DNA of 64,000 nt from Chelativorans sp. J32. GTDB lineage: Bacteria > Pseudomonadota > Alphaproteobacteria > Rhizobiales > Rhizobiaceae. How positions within the stretch are numbered: position 1 is the stretch's first letter; every line of letters starts with the position of its first letter. Position numbers and translations under genes: made by a program. The notes below the pieces were generated by a model. That model saw only the letters and a program-made list of their open reading frames with translations, ran no database searches and was not told where the DNA came from. This document shows, piece after piece, positions 26,766 through 35,527 of the stretch. The stretch spans positions 1 through 64,000 of the forward strand of contig NZ_JAEQ01000008.1 in the NCBI RefSeq assembly GCF_000518985.1. The letters run 5' to 3'.

Positions 26766-27293
26766 ATGGCCAGGATCCTGGGATATATCGCCGCCAGCCT
26801 CGACGGGATGATCGCCGCCGAGGATGACAATCTCGATTGGCTGTTCAAATATGATGGCGCGGATTTCGGCGAGCACGACTATCGTGTTTTCATCAAGGGC
26901 ATCCGAACCGTGGTGATGGGACGCGGAACTTACGATTTCATCGCAAGGGAGCCTTCGCCCTGGGCCTATGGCGATAAGCGCGTCATCGTGGTCACATCCC
27001 ACCCGATCACCGAGCCTAAGGGGCCACTGGAGATCCGCAGCGATGTCGATGCGTTGATCGCGGAGCTTCGGGATCTGGAGGATGGTGACGTCTGGATGCT
27101 CGGCGGCGGTCAGTTGCAGATGGCCTTCCTTGAGCGCGGAGCGCTGGACGAGATCGAGATCTACGTCATTCCGGAATTGCTGGGCGGGGGACGGCCTCTC
27201 TTTCCGTCGACCGGCTTTCGCGCCAGCCCAACGCTTGTCAGCGCGCAGGCAATCGAAAAAGGCTGTGTGCGACTGCACTATCGGTTTCAGTAA
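26766..27293 (+). CDS. RibD C-terminal/dihydrofolate reductase-family protein
   Basis: 175 residues of the RibD_C/DHFR-like fold: YIAASLDGMIAAEDDNLDWL at the start, VVMGRGTYDFI, and the nucleotide-binding DVWMLGGGQLQMAFLERGALDEIEI. These are NADPH-dependent reductases of mostly unknown substrate. The gene is controlled with the divergent tetR. SD GGGGAAACATC precedes the ATG. Confidence 0.88.
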   Translation: MARILGYIAASLDGMIAAEDDNLDWLFKYDGADFGEHDYRVFIKGIRTVVMGRGTYDFIAREPSPWAYGDKRVIVVTSHPITEPKGPLEIRSDVDALIAELRDLEDGDVWMLGGGQLQMAFLERGALDEIEIYVIPELLGGGRPLFPSTGFRASPTLVSAQAIEKGCVRLHYRFQ

Positions 27294-27609
27294 ATCCAGC
27301 TTTTACGGTGCCGCGGGCGAGATCGTCCGCATAAAGAGTGGCCGGAGGGGAGTGCCGGCCATTCCAATTTTGTGCCCTGGCGCCAGACCGGGATATTTCG
27401 CCACATTCATCCGTGTGGAAGCAATTTCGGATTCCAGATCGATAGCCCGTTTGTTATATGCCGGCCCAGCGTGAACATAAGACCATTGCAGCTCCGCCGA
27501 CGCTGGCGACCGGCGAGCGCAAGCATCATGGCCCGGCTCGGATCGCGTCCTGATGACATGTCTGTCCCCGCGCATCGCATGCACCACGCCAGGCTACGGA
27601 GTGAATTTG
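27294..27609. other. Intergenic region before the MHS symporter
   Basis: 316 bases without a credible gene. A possible hairpin, TGGCCGG at 27339-27345 pairing with CCGGCCA at 27355-27361 and followed by TTCCAATTTT, may end transcription of the preceding gene. The GGAG at 27598-27601 is the ribosome-binding site of the next gene. Confidence 0.45.
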
Positions 27610-28962
27610 ATGACCTCGATCGTTTCCACTGGAGCGCCGGATGGAACTCCCGCCAATCCGCCGTCACGCGTCTTATTGGCCAGCCTCATAGGCACCACCA
27701 TCGAGTTTTACGATTTTTATATCTACGCAACGGCAGCTGTTTTGGTCTTTCCGCATCTGTTTTTCCCTGCGGGCAATGAAACCACGGCCTTGCTGGCGTC
27801 TTTCGCCGTCTTCGGCGCAGCGATGATAGCGCGGCCGCTGGGTGCCATCTTCTTCGGCCATCTCGGGGACAAGCGCGGCCGCAAGATAACGCTTGTCGGC
27901 GCGCTGCTGACAATGGGTATCGCGACGTTCCTGATCGGCCTGCTCCCGACCTACGCGACCGCTGGCTGGTTGGCACCGGGGCTTCTGGTGATCCTGCGTC
28001 TTGCCCAGGGCTTCGCGCTCGGAGGCGAGTGGAGCGGTGCGGCCTTGGTGGCAACGGAAAACGCACCGCCCGGCAAGCGCGCGATCTTCGGCACATTCCC
28101 ACAATTGGGTGCGCCGATCGGCTTCATCATCGCCAACGGGCTCTTCCTTATCATCGCCGCCGCCTTGCCCTCGGACGATCCTTCCCGGCCGTCCACCGCC
28201 TTCCTCGCCTGGGGCTGGCGCATTCCGTTCTTGTTTTCGGTGATCATGGTCGCTGTCGGTCTGTGGGTGCGTCTGAACCTGGTCGAGAGCACCGCCTTCG
28301 AGAAGACGATCAAGAGGGGGCAGATCCGCAAGGTGCCGTTGGCGGCCGCCTTCAAGGCCCATTGGAAAGAACTCATCCTGGGCACAGCATATATGCTTGC
28401 CACCTACGTGCTGTTCTACCTGATGACCACGTTCTCTCTCAGCTACGGGCGGGCCGCGACGGATGCGGCGCTACCGGGGCTCGGCTACGATTACAGCACC
28501 TTCGTGCTGATGATGATCATCGGCGTGGTGTTCTTCGGCCTGTTCACCTTGGCTTCCGGTCCATGGGCCGACCGGTGGGGACGCCGCAAGACGCTGATCT
28601 GGGTCACGTTGGCGATCGTCCTGTTCGGCCTCGTCTGGGTTCCCATGCTCGCCGCCGGCAATGTCGGGGTGATGGCTTGGCTCATCCTCGGCTTCAGCCT
28701 GATGGGCATGACCTTCGGGCCTATGGGTGCCCTGCTGCCCGAACTCTTCCCGGCAAATGTGCGCTATACCGGTTCAGGGATCTCATACAATGTTTCGTCT
28801 ATCCTCGGCGCAGCAGTCGCCCCATTCATCGCGGTGGCGCTGTGGAGCTATGGCGGCGGCAGTCCTTTCTGGGTTGGAGTATATCTGTCGGCAATGGCTC
28901 TCATAACTCTGATTGCCCTTCTGATCGGCAAGGAGACAAAGGACGTCGACATCGAGGTCTGA
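27610..28962 (+). CDS. MFS metabolite:H+ symporter, MHS (ProP/ShiA) family
   Basis: 450 residues, 12 predicted helices. The family hallmarks are SLIGTTIEFYDFYIYATAA in helix 1, the GHLGDKRGRKITLVGALL loop and the RLAQGFALGGEWSGAALVATE helix. The second-half motif is ADRWGRRKTLIWVT. MHS transporters import organic acids or osmolytes (proline/betaine, shikimate, citrate, dicarboxylates) with protons. The substrate cannot be read from the sequence. GGAG lies 8 bases before the ATG at 27610. Confidence 0.9.
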   Translation: MTSIVSTGAPDGTPANPPSRVLLASLIGTTIEFYDFYIYATAAVLVFPHLFFPAGNETTALLASFAVFGAAMIARPLGAIFFGHLGDKRGRKITLVGALLTMGIATFLIGLLPTYATAGWLAPGLLVILRLAQGFALGGEWSGAALVATENAPPGKRAIFGTFPQLGAPIGFIIANGLFLIIAAALPSDDPSRPSTAFLAWGWRIPFLFSVIMVAVGLWVRLNLVESTAFEKTIKRGQIRKVPLAAAFKAHWKELILGTAYMLATYVLFYLMTTFSLSYGRAATDAALPGLGYDYSTFVLMMIIGVVFFGLFTLASGPWADRWGRRKTLIWVTLAIVLFGLVWVPMLAAGNVGVMAWLILGFSLMGMTFGPMGALLPELFPANVRYTGSGISYNVSSILGAAVAPFIAVALWSYGGGSPFWVGVYLSAMALITLIALLIGKETKDVDIEV

Positions 28963-29200
28963 CGCGAGTACCCGAGGTGCGGCGCCGGATTGCCTAAAGA
29001 CGCGCTAAATGGGGTGAAATGGTTGGCCGCTTTGGATCATGCATGCTGATGCAGATATCCAAGGCGGCCAATTCGCGGCCAAGGTGCTTACGCGTTTTGC
29101 CGAGCTTGCAGGCGCGACAACCACTTCTCCTTGACATGACTGGTCGTCGCTGCTTCTGGCGATACTTAGAGGCACAGGGTCACCTCAACTCGGTACCAGG

Positions 29201-32035
29201 ATGACGATCGGAGATTTCGAACAAGGAGACTTGTCCCAGGACCGCGAGAGGTCATACAGCGATTTAAGTCGATCGCTTCACCAAGCCATCGACGACATTC
29301 CCCAGATGCTTTGGATCGGAGGAAACGAAGAGGAGGGTTTTTATAACAGGGCCTGGCACGAATTCGTGGGTGCTCCGCCTGCTTCCTTGAACTCACGAAA
29401 CAGCTTCTTGTTGATCCACCCGGAGGACCGCGAGAAGGTTAAGCGCCGATGGGAAAAGGCGATCGCTAACCGGCAACCATTTGAGGAAGAATATCGGCTC
29501 TCCCATCATTCCGGCGGCTATCGCTGGGTCGTTTCCCGCAGCTCGCCGATGCGAGGCGCTTCAAGGCCAAGAGAGGTTTGGCTGGCGGCGACCTTCGATA
29601 TCGATCGGTTCAAGCATACCGAATTCCGTCTTCACCTGCACACGGAGCGCTATCGCGCCCTTCAAGAGACCAGTGCAATGGTTCTCTGGATAGCGGCGCC
29701 GGACGGCAGTGTCACCGAGGAGTGGGGCTGGACGAGCCTCTCCGCCCAAAATGAAGGGGAGTTTCACGGATGGGGCTGGCTGCAGGCTATCCATCCCGAC
29801 GATCGGGAAAAAGTGGAAGCGCGGTGGAAGGCATCGCTCGCCGGCGGATTTATTTATGACGAGGAGTTTCGCCTCCTCACGCGCACAGGTACCTATAGGT
29901 GGGTCCAGGCTCGAGCTGTCCCCCTCCTGAATTCTGCCGGTGATGTCAGGGAGTGGGTCGGCAAGATCTCGGACGTTCACGAACGGCTGCAATGGGAGCG
30001 TTCTCTTCAGGCCAGCGAGGAGCGCCTCCGCCTGGCGGTAGAGAGCACCTCGCTTGGAATCTGGGACGCGGATCTGCTCAAGGGCAATCGCGAATGGAAC
30101 GCCCAGGCGCGCGAAATCCTCGGCATCGGGCCGGATACGCCGATTTCGCGTGAGAGCTTTCGCGAGCGTGTTCATCCCGAAGATCGCGACGATGCCGACA
30201 GCCGATTTTTCGGCGGCGCCCCTGCCGATGAATCAGTCTATAGCGGCGAGTACAGGATCATTCGCGCGGATACGGGCGAAGAGCGCTGGGTAGCCGCCAC
30301 GGGCAGAACCATTTTGGATGCGGCGGGCAAGCCCACCCGTAAAATCGGAACCGTCAGAGACGTCACCGAGCGCAAGAGGACGATCCAGGCGCTGGAGAGC
30401 GGCGAGCGCCGGCTCCGCCTTGCATTGCAGGCGGCACGGATGATTGCGTGGGAGCAGGACTTGTCGACCGGCTTTGTCAGGCGCAGCGCGAATGCGGAGG
30501 CGCTCCTGGGCATCGGTTCGGGACCGCTTGAGGAATTTCTTGCACGCGTTCACCCTGCCGACCGCCATTTGAGGCGTAACTTTCTGACCAGCGGCGAAAG
30601 CCCGGATACAGTCCAGATCCGCTTTCGTGGACCGGAGGACCAGCTTCTTTGGCTTGCGCTGCGCGGGGAACGGGCCGGACCCGATCAGCTTGTCGGTGTG
30701 ACCTTTGATATCACCGCGCAAAAGAAGGCGGAGGAGGAGGTTTTACGGATGGCCCGGGAGGACAGCCTCACGGGGCTGCCCAATCGAGCCACGCTCCAGC
30801 AGGCGCTTGAACGAGCCTGCGCACAGGCCTCCCGCGACGGCACCGAGCTCGGTCTGCTTCTCGTCGACCTCGATCATTTCAAGGAGGTCAACGACATGCT
30901 CGGGCACGACGCCGGCGATCACCTGTTGCGGCGGGCGGTGATGCGCTTGCGAGAGGCTGTTCGGTCGCACGGTTACCTCGCTCGGTTTGGAGGTGACGAA
31001 TTCGTCATTCTCGTTGACGGACCGGACGCTTTCGCGGCTTCAGTTCGGCTTGCCGAAAGGGTGCGCAACGCTTTGCGCGGGCCCGTCACGATCAGGGGGC
31101 GAACATTCTCCACAAGGGCCAGCATCGGCATCGCGCGGTTTCCGGGGGATGGGCGAAATGCGGAAGAACTCCTCAAGAGCGCCGACATCGCGCTTTATCG
31201 CGCCAAGGCTGAAGGAAGAAACCGCCTCGTCGTCTATGATTCAAGTTTGCGGACAAAGCTCGAGCAACGCCTTGCTTTGGTGGAAGACCTGCGGAGAGGA
31301 CTGAGCAACGGCGAACTTCTCCCGTATTATCAGCCAAAGGTGTCGCTGGCCACGGGCAGGATCGTCGGATTCGAGGCCCTGGCTCGTTGGCTGCACCCCG
31401 CAAAAGGCCTGCTTACGCCGGCTCACTTCGGTTTGGCCTTCGAGGATCCGGACCTCGCCCGGGCGATAGGCGCGGTAATGCTGGAAAAGGTGACCTCCGA
31501 TGTGCGGGGTTGGCTGGACCAGGGGCTGCATCCGGGGCGCGTCGCGATAAACGTCAGCCCGACGGAGTTCCACGACCGCGGGCTTGCCGACCCATTCCTC
31601 GACAAGCTGCGGCAGAAGAAGATTCCTCCGAGCCTCATCGAGATCGAGATCACCGAAGCCGTCTTCCTGGACCAGTTAAGCGCCGATGCGGCGGCGACGC
31701 TGGAGATCCTTCACAAGGAGGGCATCTCGATCGCTCTTGACGATTTCGGAACAGGCTATGCGTCGCTAAGCCATTTGAAGTGCTTCCCAATCAACCACGT
31801 CAAGATCGACAGAAGCTTCGTTCACGAACTTGAGGGGAATGAAAGGGACGAGGCCATCGTCTCCGCCGTCGTACATCTTGGCCATCGTATGAAGGTTGAG
31901 ATCACCGCCGAGGGTGTCGAAACGGAGCGGCAAGCTGCAAAACTTCGGGAACTCGGCTGCGACAATGCCCAGGGATTTCTGTATGCCGGTGCTATGGATG
32001 CCCGGGAAATGCCGCGATTCCTTAATCAGTCGTAG
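29201..32035 (+). CDS. PAS-PAS-PAS-PAS-GGDEF-EAL c-di-GMP signalling protein
   Basis: 944 residues with no transmembrane helix. About four PAS/PAC modules (repeated HPEDRE, RWVSR/RWVQARA, EWVGKISDVHERL motifs) occupy residues 20-515. The GGDEF domain follows with an intact RFGGDEF active site (597-601) and the EAL domain with EAL at 725-727. The usual RxxD product-inhibition site before GGDEF reads RSHG, so feedback inhibition is probably lost. The EAL domain retains NVSP, EIEITE, DDFGTG, HVKIDRSF, AEGVE and the AQGF glutamine, so both synthesis and breakdown of c-di-GMP look possible. It stands alone; c-di-GMP control of the adhesin and exopolysaccharide genes nearby is a plausible but unproven link. 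Confidence 0.93.
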   Translation: MTIGDFEQGDLSQDRERSYSDLSRSLHQAIDDIPQMLWIGGNEEEGFYNRAWHEFVGAPPASLNSRNSFLLIHPEDREKVKRRWEKAIANRQPFEEEYRLSHHSGGYRWVVSRSSPMRGASRPREVWLAATFDIDRFKHTEFRLHLHTERYRALQETSAMVLWIAAPDGSVTEEWGWTSLSAQNEGEFHGWGWLQAIHPDDREKVEARWKASLAGGFIYDEEFRLLTRTGTYRWVQARAVPLLNSAGDVREWVGKISDVHERLQWERSLQASEERLRLAVESTSLGIWDADLLKGNREWNAQAREILGIGPDTPISRESFRERVHPEDRDDADSRFFGGAPADESVYSGEYRIIRADTGEERWVAATGRTILDAAGKPTRKIGTVRDVTERKRTIQALESGERRLRLALQAARMIAWEQDLSTGFVRRSANAEALLGIGSGPLEEFLARVHPADRHLRRNFLTSGESPDTVQIRFRGPEDQLLWLALRGERAGPDQLVGVTFDITAQKKAEEEVLRMAREDSLTGLPNRATLQQALERACAQASRDGTELGLLLVDLDHFKEVNDMLGHDAGDHLLRRAVMRLREAVRSHGYLARFGGDEFVILVDGPDAFAASVRLAERVRNALRGPVTIRGRTFSTRASIGIARFPGDGRNAEELLKSADIALYRAKAEGRNRLVVYDSSLRTKLEQRLALVEDLRRGLSNGELLPYYQPKVSLATGRIVGFEALARWLHPAKGLLTPAHFGLAFEDPDLARAIGAVMLEKVTSDVRGWLDQGLHPGRVAINVSPTEFHDRGLADPFLDKLRQKKIPPSLIEIEITEAVFLDQLSADAAATLEILHKEGISIALDDFGTGYASLSHLKCFPINHVKIDRSFVHELEGNERDEAIVSAVVHLGHRMKVEITAEGVETERQAAKLRELGCDNAQGFLYAGAMDAREMPRFLNQS

Positions 32036-32124
32036 AAAATCACCGCCCTTTTCCCTGGCAGGTCCTTTGGCTGGAATTTTGCTAGAAAGAGCCTTCGTCT
32101 TCGCACGACGCAAAGGAAGCAAAA

Positions 32125-32853
32125 GTGGCTCAGAATATCTATGACGATCCGGAATTCTTTTCGGGGTATAGTCGATTGCCTCGGCAGACCTTGGGGCTTG
32201 CCGGTGCGCCGGAATGGCCGGCGGTGCTAAAGATGGTTCCCAACCTCTCGGGGAAGCGGGTGCTCGATCTGGGCTGCGGCTTTGGCTGGTTTGCCCGTTG
32301 GGCGCGAGAACATGGGGCCGCTTCTGTTCTCGGGCTCGATCTCTCTGCGAACATGATCGCCCGTGCGAGAGCAGATACGGACGACCCCGCCATCGAGTAC
32401 CGTACGGCCGATCTCGAAGAAATCGAGCTGGAGGAAGCTTCCTTCGACTTTGCTTTCAGCTCGCTTGCATTTCACTACGTAGAGGATTTCGCGCGGCTTG
32501 TCCGCCGGGTGCATCGTGCGCTCACGGCGCATGCACACTTCGTTTTCACGATAGAGCACCCGATCTATATGGCCGCTGCCCACCCACGCTGGTTTACTGA
32601 CGAGGAGGGACGGAAAACCTGGCCGGTCAACCGCTATTCCATCGAGGGCGAACGCAGGACGGACTGGCTCGCCAAGGGCGTTCTGAAACATCACCGCACA
32701 ATCGGAACGACAGTGAACACGCTGATACGATCGGGGTTTGCGATCCGCGAACTGGTGGAATTCGCGCCGACCGCTGAACAGATTGCTGAAAACTCCGATT
32801 TGGCGGAGGAACTGGAACGCCCGATGATGCTCCTCGTTGCCGCTCAACGCTGA
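32125..32853 (+). CDS. Class I SAM-dependent methyltransferase
   Basis: 242 residues. Motif I is RVLDLGCGFGWFARWA, motif II region VLGLDLSANMIARA, and DFAFSSLAFHYVEDFARLV is motif IV/post-motif, all typical of the UbiE-like small-molecule methyltransferases. The GTG start at 32125 is preceded by AAAGGAAG. The substrate is unknown; the C-terminal part with EHPIYMAAAHPRWF and HHRTIGTTVNTLIRSGF is shared with many uncharacterised relatives. Confidence 0.88.
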   Translation: MAQNIYDDPEFFSGYSRLPRQTLGLAGAPEWPAVLKMVPNLSGKRVLDLGCGFGWFARWAREHGAASVLGLDLSANMIARARADTDDPAIEYRTADLEEIELEEASFDFAFSSLAFHYVEDFARLVRRVHRALTAHAHFVFTIEHPIYMAAAHPRWFTDEEGRKTWPVNRYSIEGERRTDWLAKGVLKHHRTIGTTVNTLIRSGFAIRELVEFAPTAEQIAENSDLAEELERPMMLLVAAQR

Positions 32854-32874
32854 CGGCGGGGCCGGTCGGCTGAG

Positions 32875-33921
32875 CTACCCGATGGTTCTTTCGAGCACGT
32901 CGACCCAATTGCGCCAGGCGATCTTCTCGATCAGCTCGCGGCTGTAACCTCTGTCATCAAGCCTGTCGAGAAGTCGCGGCAGGCCCGAGACGTCTCCGAT
33001 CGCCGACGGGATCACCGCCCCATCGAAGTCGGATCCCAGGCCCACACCGTCTTCGCCCAGGGCCTCCAGCAGTGCGTCGATGTGCTGGACCATGATGTCC
33101 AGATCGGTGTCTGCGGTAATGCGGCCATCGGGCCGCAGGAAGGCTGTCGCAAAATTCAGTCCGACCAGGCCGCCGCTGTCGCGAATAGCGGAGAGCTGCC
33201 ACTGGGTAAGGTTGCGCGAATGCTCGCAAATAGCATGTACGTTCGAGTGGCTGGCCACCAACGGCGCCCTGCTGATGGCGGCCACGTCGCGGAAACCCTG
33301 CTCGTTGAGGTGGGAGAGGTCGATCAGGATCCCGAGTTCGTTGCATCTCCTCACCAGGGCCTTTCCGGCATCGGTCAAGCCCGGTCCGATATCGGGTGTG
33401 GCGGGAAAGTGGAACGGTACCCCGTGCCCGAAAGCATTCGTGCGGCTCCAAACGATTCCCAGCGAGCGCAGGCCTGCGGCATAGAGCACGTCCAGAAAGG
33501 AGAGGTCCGTATCGATGGCCTCGGCGCCCTCGATGTGGAACACCGCTGCGAGAGAACCTTTTCCGATTGCGTCTCGCACCTCCCGCGCGCTGCGGCAGAC
33601 CGTGAAGGCTCCAGACGATTCCCTTTCGATCCTGAAGAGAATTGAGGCCATTGAGATGGTTGACGAGAGCGCGTCGGCACGGTCGAGCGACGGAGGATTG
33701 ACATTGCCCTCGCGCGCAATGACCTCGCCCGGCTTTTCCGTGGGGGGCGGGAAAATCGCGAACAGACCTCCTGCAAAACCGCCTTCCCGGGCGCGCGGTA
33801 GGTCGATATGACCGCCGGGCGCTCCGTCCAGGAAAAGCTTTTTGGCATCGGCGTCCTGCATTTTGTAAAGCCGCAGGAGCACGTCATTGTGGCCATCGAA
33901 AACGGGGATCGGAGCGGTCAT
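32875..33921 (-). CDS. Membrane dipeptidase (renal dipeptidase family, peptidase M19)
   Basis: 348 residues. The zinc-binding pattern of M19 dipeptidases is visible: FDGHNDVLLRL at the N-terminus, the bridging Glu in FHIEGAEAI, His in DLSHLNEQGF and VASHSNVHAICEHSRNLT, and the Asp of GLGSDFDG. These enzymes hydrolyse dipeptides, often with a D-residue at the C-terminal position. No signal peptide, so cytoplasmic. It is convergent with the methyltransferase gene. Confidence 0.92.
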   Translation of the reverse strand: MTAPIPVFDGHNDVLLRLYKMQDADAKKLFLDGAPGGHIDLPRAREGGFAGGLFAIFPPPTEKPGEVIAREGNVNPPSLDRADALSSTISMASILFRIERESSGAFTVCRSAREVRDAIGKGSLAAVFHIEGAEAIDTDLSFLDVLYAAGLRSLGIVWSRTNAFGHGVPFHFPATPDIGPGLTDAGKALVRRCNELGILIDLSHLNEQGFRDVAAISRAPLVASHSNVHAICEHSRNLTQWQLSAIRDSGGLVGLNFATAFLRPDGRITADTDLDIMVQHIDALLEALGEDGVGLGSDFDGAVIPSAIGDVSGLPRLLDRLDDRGYSRELIEKIAWRNWVDVLERTIG

Positions 33922-34087
33922 GAAACGCCTTCGCTGAAGGATGTGATCACAGGTCCCGTTTTAGGCAAGAGTGTCAGCGAGCGCAAACTGCATTGTATCC
34001 CAGCCCTCAAATCCTGCAGGAGGATTGAGCTCAGGGAACTGGCCGCCCACGACCAGCGGAGGCCGCCCTCCTTCCGTCCTTCCGCGA

Positions 34088-34843
34088 TCAAGTGCCGTAG
34101 CGCTCGGTCCGAATGATCGGGGCGGCCAGTCCCGCGGCCAGCGACGCATCTGCTGCAGTGTTCACGAACGGATTGGAGCCGCAGATGAAGACATGCCTTG
34201 GTGCAACGGGTAGCCGCGCCAGCGCTTCCTCGATCATCGCCGCATCGATTCGCCGCGAATAATCGCCGCTTCGGGCGGAAACGCCGCGTGTCAGCGTGAG
34301 CATCAGCGAGAAACCGTCACCGGAACTGTCCAACTCCAGGAGCTCATCGCGGTAGAGCACATCCTCCCAGGTTCGCGAAGAGAGCAGGAGAAGCGTCGGT
34401 ACATCGGACCCGATCGATCGCCGATAGCGGATCATGGCCATCAGGGGCACGAGGCCCGAACCGCCGCCGATAAGGAGAAGAGGGCCGCCATCCGCGGCGG
34501 TCCATATGAAATGTCCCCCGAGGGGCCCCCGCAGTTCGATTTCATCTCCCACTTCCGCGACCTCGTGAAGGAAGGGGGACACCTCTCCGTCATCGAGGCG
34601 CTCGACAGCCAGTTCGATCTCGCCCGACGAACCGGGTGCCGAAGCGATGGAATAGCTGCGCACCGCGCTATATCCGTCCGGCGCTGTCAGCCGCAGATCG
34701 ACGTGCTGCCCGGCGAGGTGTTGGAAGGGATGCGGCGGGGCGAAGAAGAAGCTCTTGATCCGGCTGGTTTGGCGCACGATCCGAACGATACGTGCATTCT
34801 GCCAGGGAACCGACGCCTTCCGCGTTGCGGAGGCGTCAGTCAT
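34088..34843 (-). CDS. FAD/NAD(P)-binding oxidoreductase, partner of the molybdopterin protein
   Basis: 251 residues. The FAD-binding barrel shows RSYSIAS, and the NAD(P) domain shows LLLIGGGSGLVPLMAMIRYRR and VFICGSNPFVNTA. No iron-sulfur cysteine cluster is present. The ATG at 34843 overlaps the end of the sulfite oxidase-like gene by 8 bases, so the two are translationally coupled. This protein probably hands electrons to or from the molybdopterin enzyme; the pair is common in rhizobia. Confidence 0.9.
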   Translation of the reverse strand: MTDASATRKASVPWQNARIVRIVRQTSRIKSFFFAPPHPFQHLAGQHVDLRLTAPDGYSAVRSYSIASAPGSSGEIELAVERLDDGEVSPFLHEVAEVGDEIELRGPLGGHFIWTAADGGPLLLIGGGSGLVPLMAMIRYRRSIGSDVPTLLLLSSRTWEDVLYRDELLELDSSGDGFSLMLTLTRGVSARSGDYSRRIDAAMIEEALARLPVAPRHVFICGSNPFVNTAADASLAAGLAAPIIRTERYGT

Positions 34844-35441
34844 TCGTGTATCGCTGCTCCCGCCAAGGATCGCCGTAGATGTGATAGCCGCGCAACTCCC
34901 AGAAGCCGGGCTCGTCACGCTCCGTGAATTGCAGCCCGTTGATCCATTTTGCGGATTTCCAGAAATAGAGGTGGGGAACGAGCAGCCTTGCCGGCCCGCC
35001 GTGATCGGGCTCCAAAGGCTTGCCCTCATAACGCAACGCGATCATTGCCCTTCCGCCGGTCAGATCTGCCAGCGGAACATTGGTTGAGTAACCGTCATAG
35101 GAATGAGCCAGGAGGTAAGGCGTCGGCGCTTCCACGCCGGCTTCCGCCAGCAGATCGTCGATCAGGACGCCTTCCCAGGACGTGTTGAGCTTGGACCAGG
35201 CGGTGACGCAGTGTATGTCGCGGGTGGCTTTCGTCTGCGGCAGGGCATTGAATTCCGCCCAGCTCCACATCTTCACCGGCTTCGGTCCAATCTTCAGTGT
35301 AAAGGACCATTTCTCCGGATAAATCCTGGGAGTCGGACCTGCCGAGAGAACCGGGAAATCCTCAACCAGGTGCTGACCGGGCGGTATGCGCTCCGCTTCG
35401 CTGCCCGATCGCCCTCTGCCGGTGAAACCGCGCGTCGCCAT
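34836..35441 (-). CDS. Sulfite oxidase-like molybdopterin oxidoreductase
   Basis: 201 residues from the ATG at 35441, which has AGGAG 8 bases upstream; a GTG at 35495 without an SD is the only longer start. The molybdopterin fold of the sulfite oxidase family is shown by DIHCVTAWSKLNTSWEGV, whose Cys is the expected Mo ligand, and by GGPARLLVPHLYFWKSAKW. There is no twin-arginine signal, so the protein is probably cytoplasmic, unlike MsrP (YedY). Substrate unknown. Confidence 0.9.
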   Translation of the reverse strand: MATRGFTGRGRSGSEAERIPPGQHLVEDFPVLSAGPTPRIYPEKWSFTLKIGPKPVKMWSWAEFNALPQTKATRDIHCVTAWSKLNTSWEGVLIDDLLAEAGVEAPTPYLLAHSYDGYSTNVPLADLTGGRAMIALRYEGKPLEPDHGGPARLLVPHLYFWKSAKWINGLQFTERDEPGFWELRGYHIYGDPWREQRYTND

Positions 35442-35527
35442 GAAATCTGCTCCTAAGTTTGCCTCTAGATAGGAGAGGTCATTCGGGTTGGCCACTCAGG
35501 AGCGGATAGGCTTCGGGCAGGAGGCGC

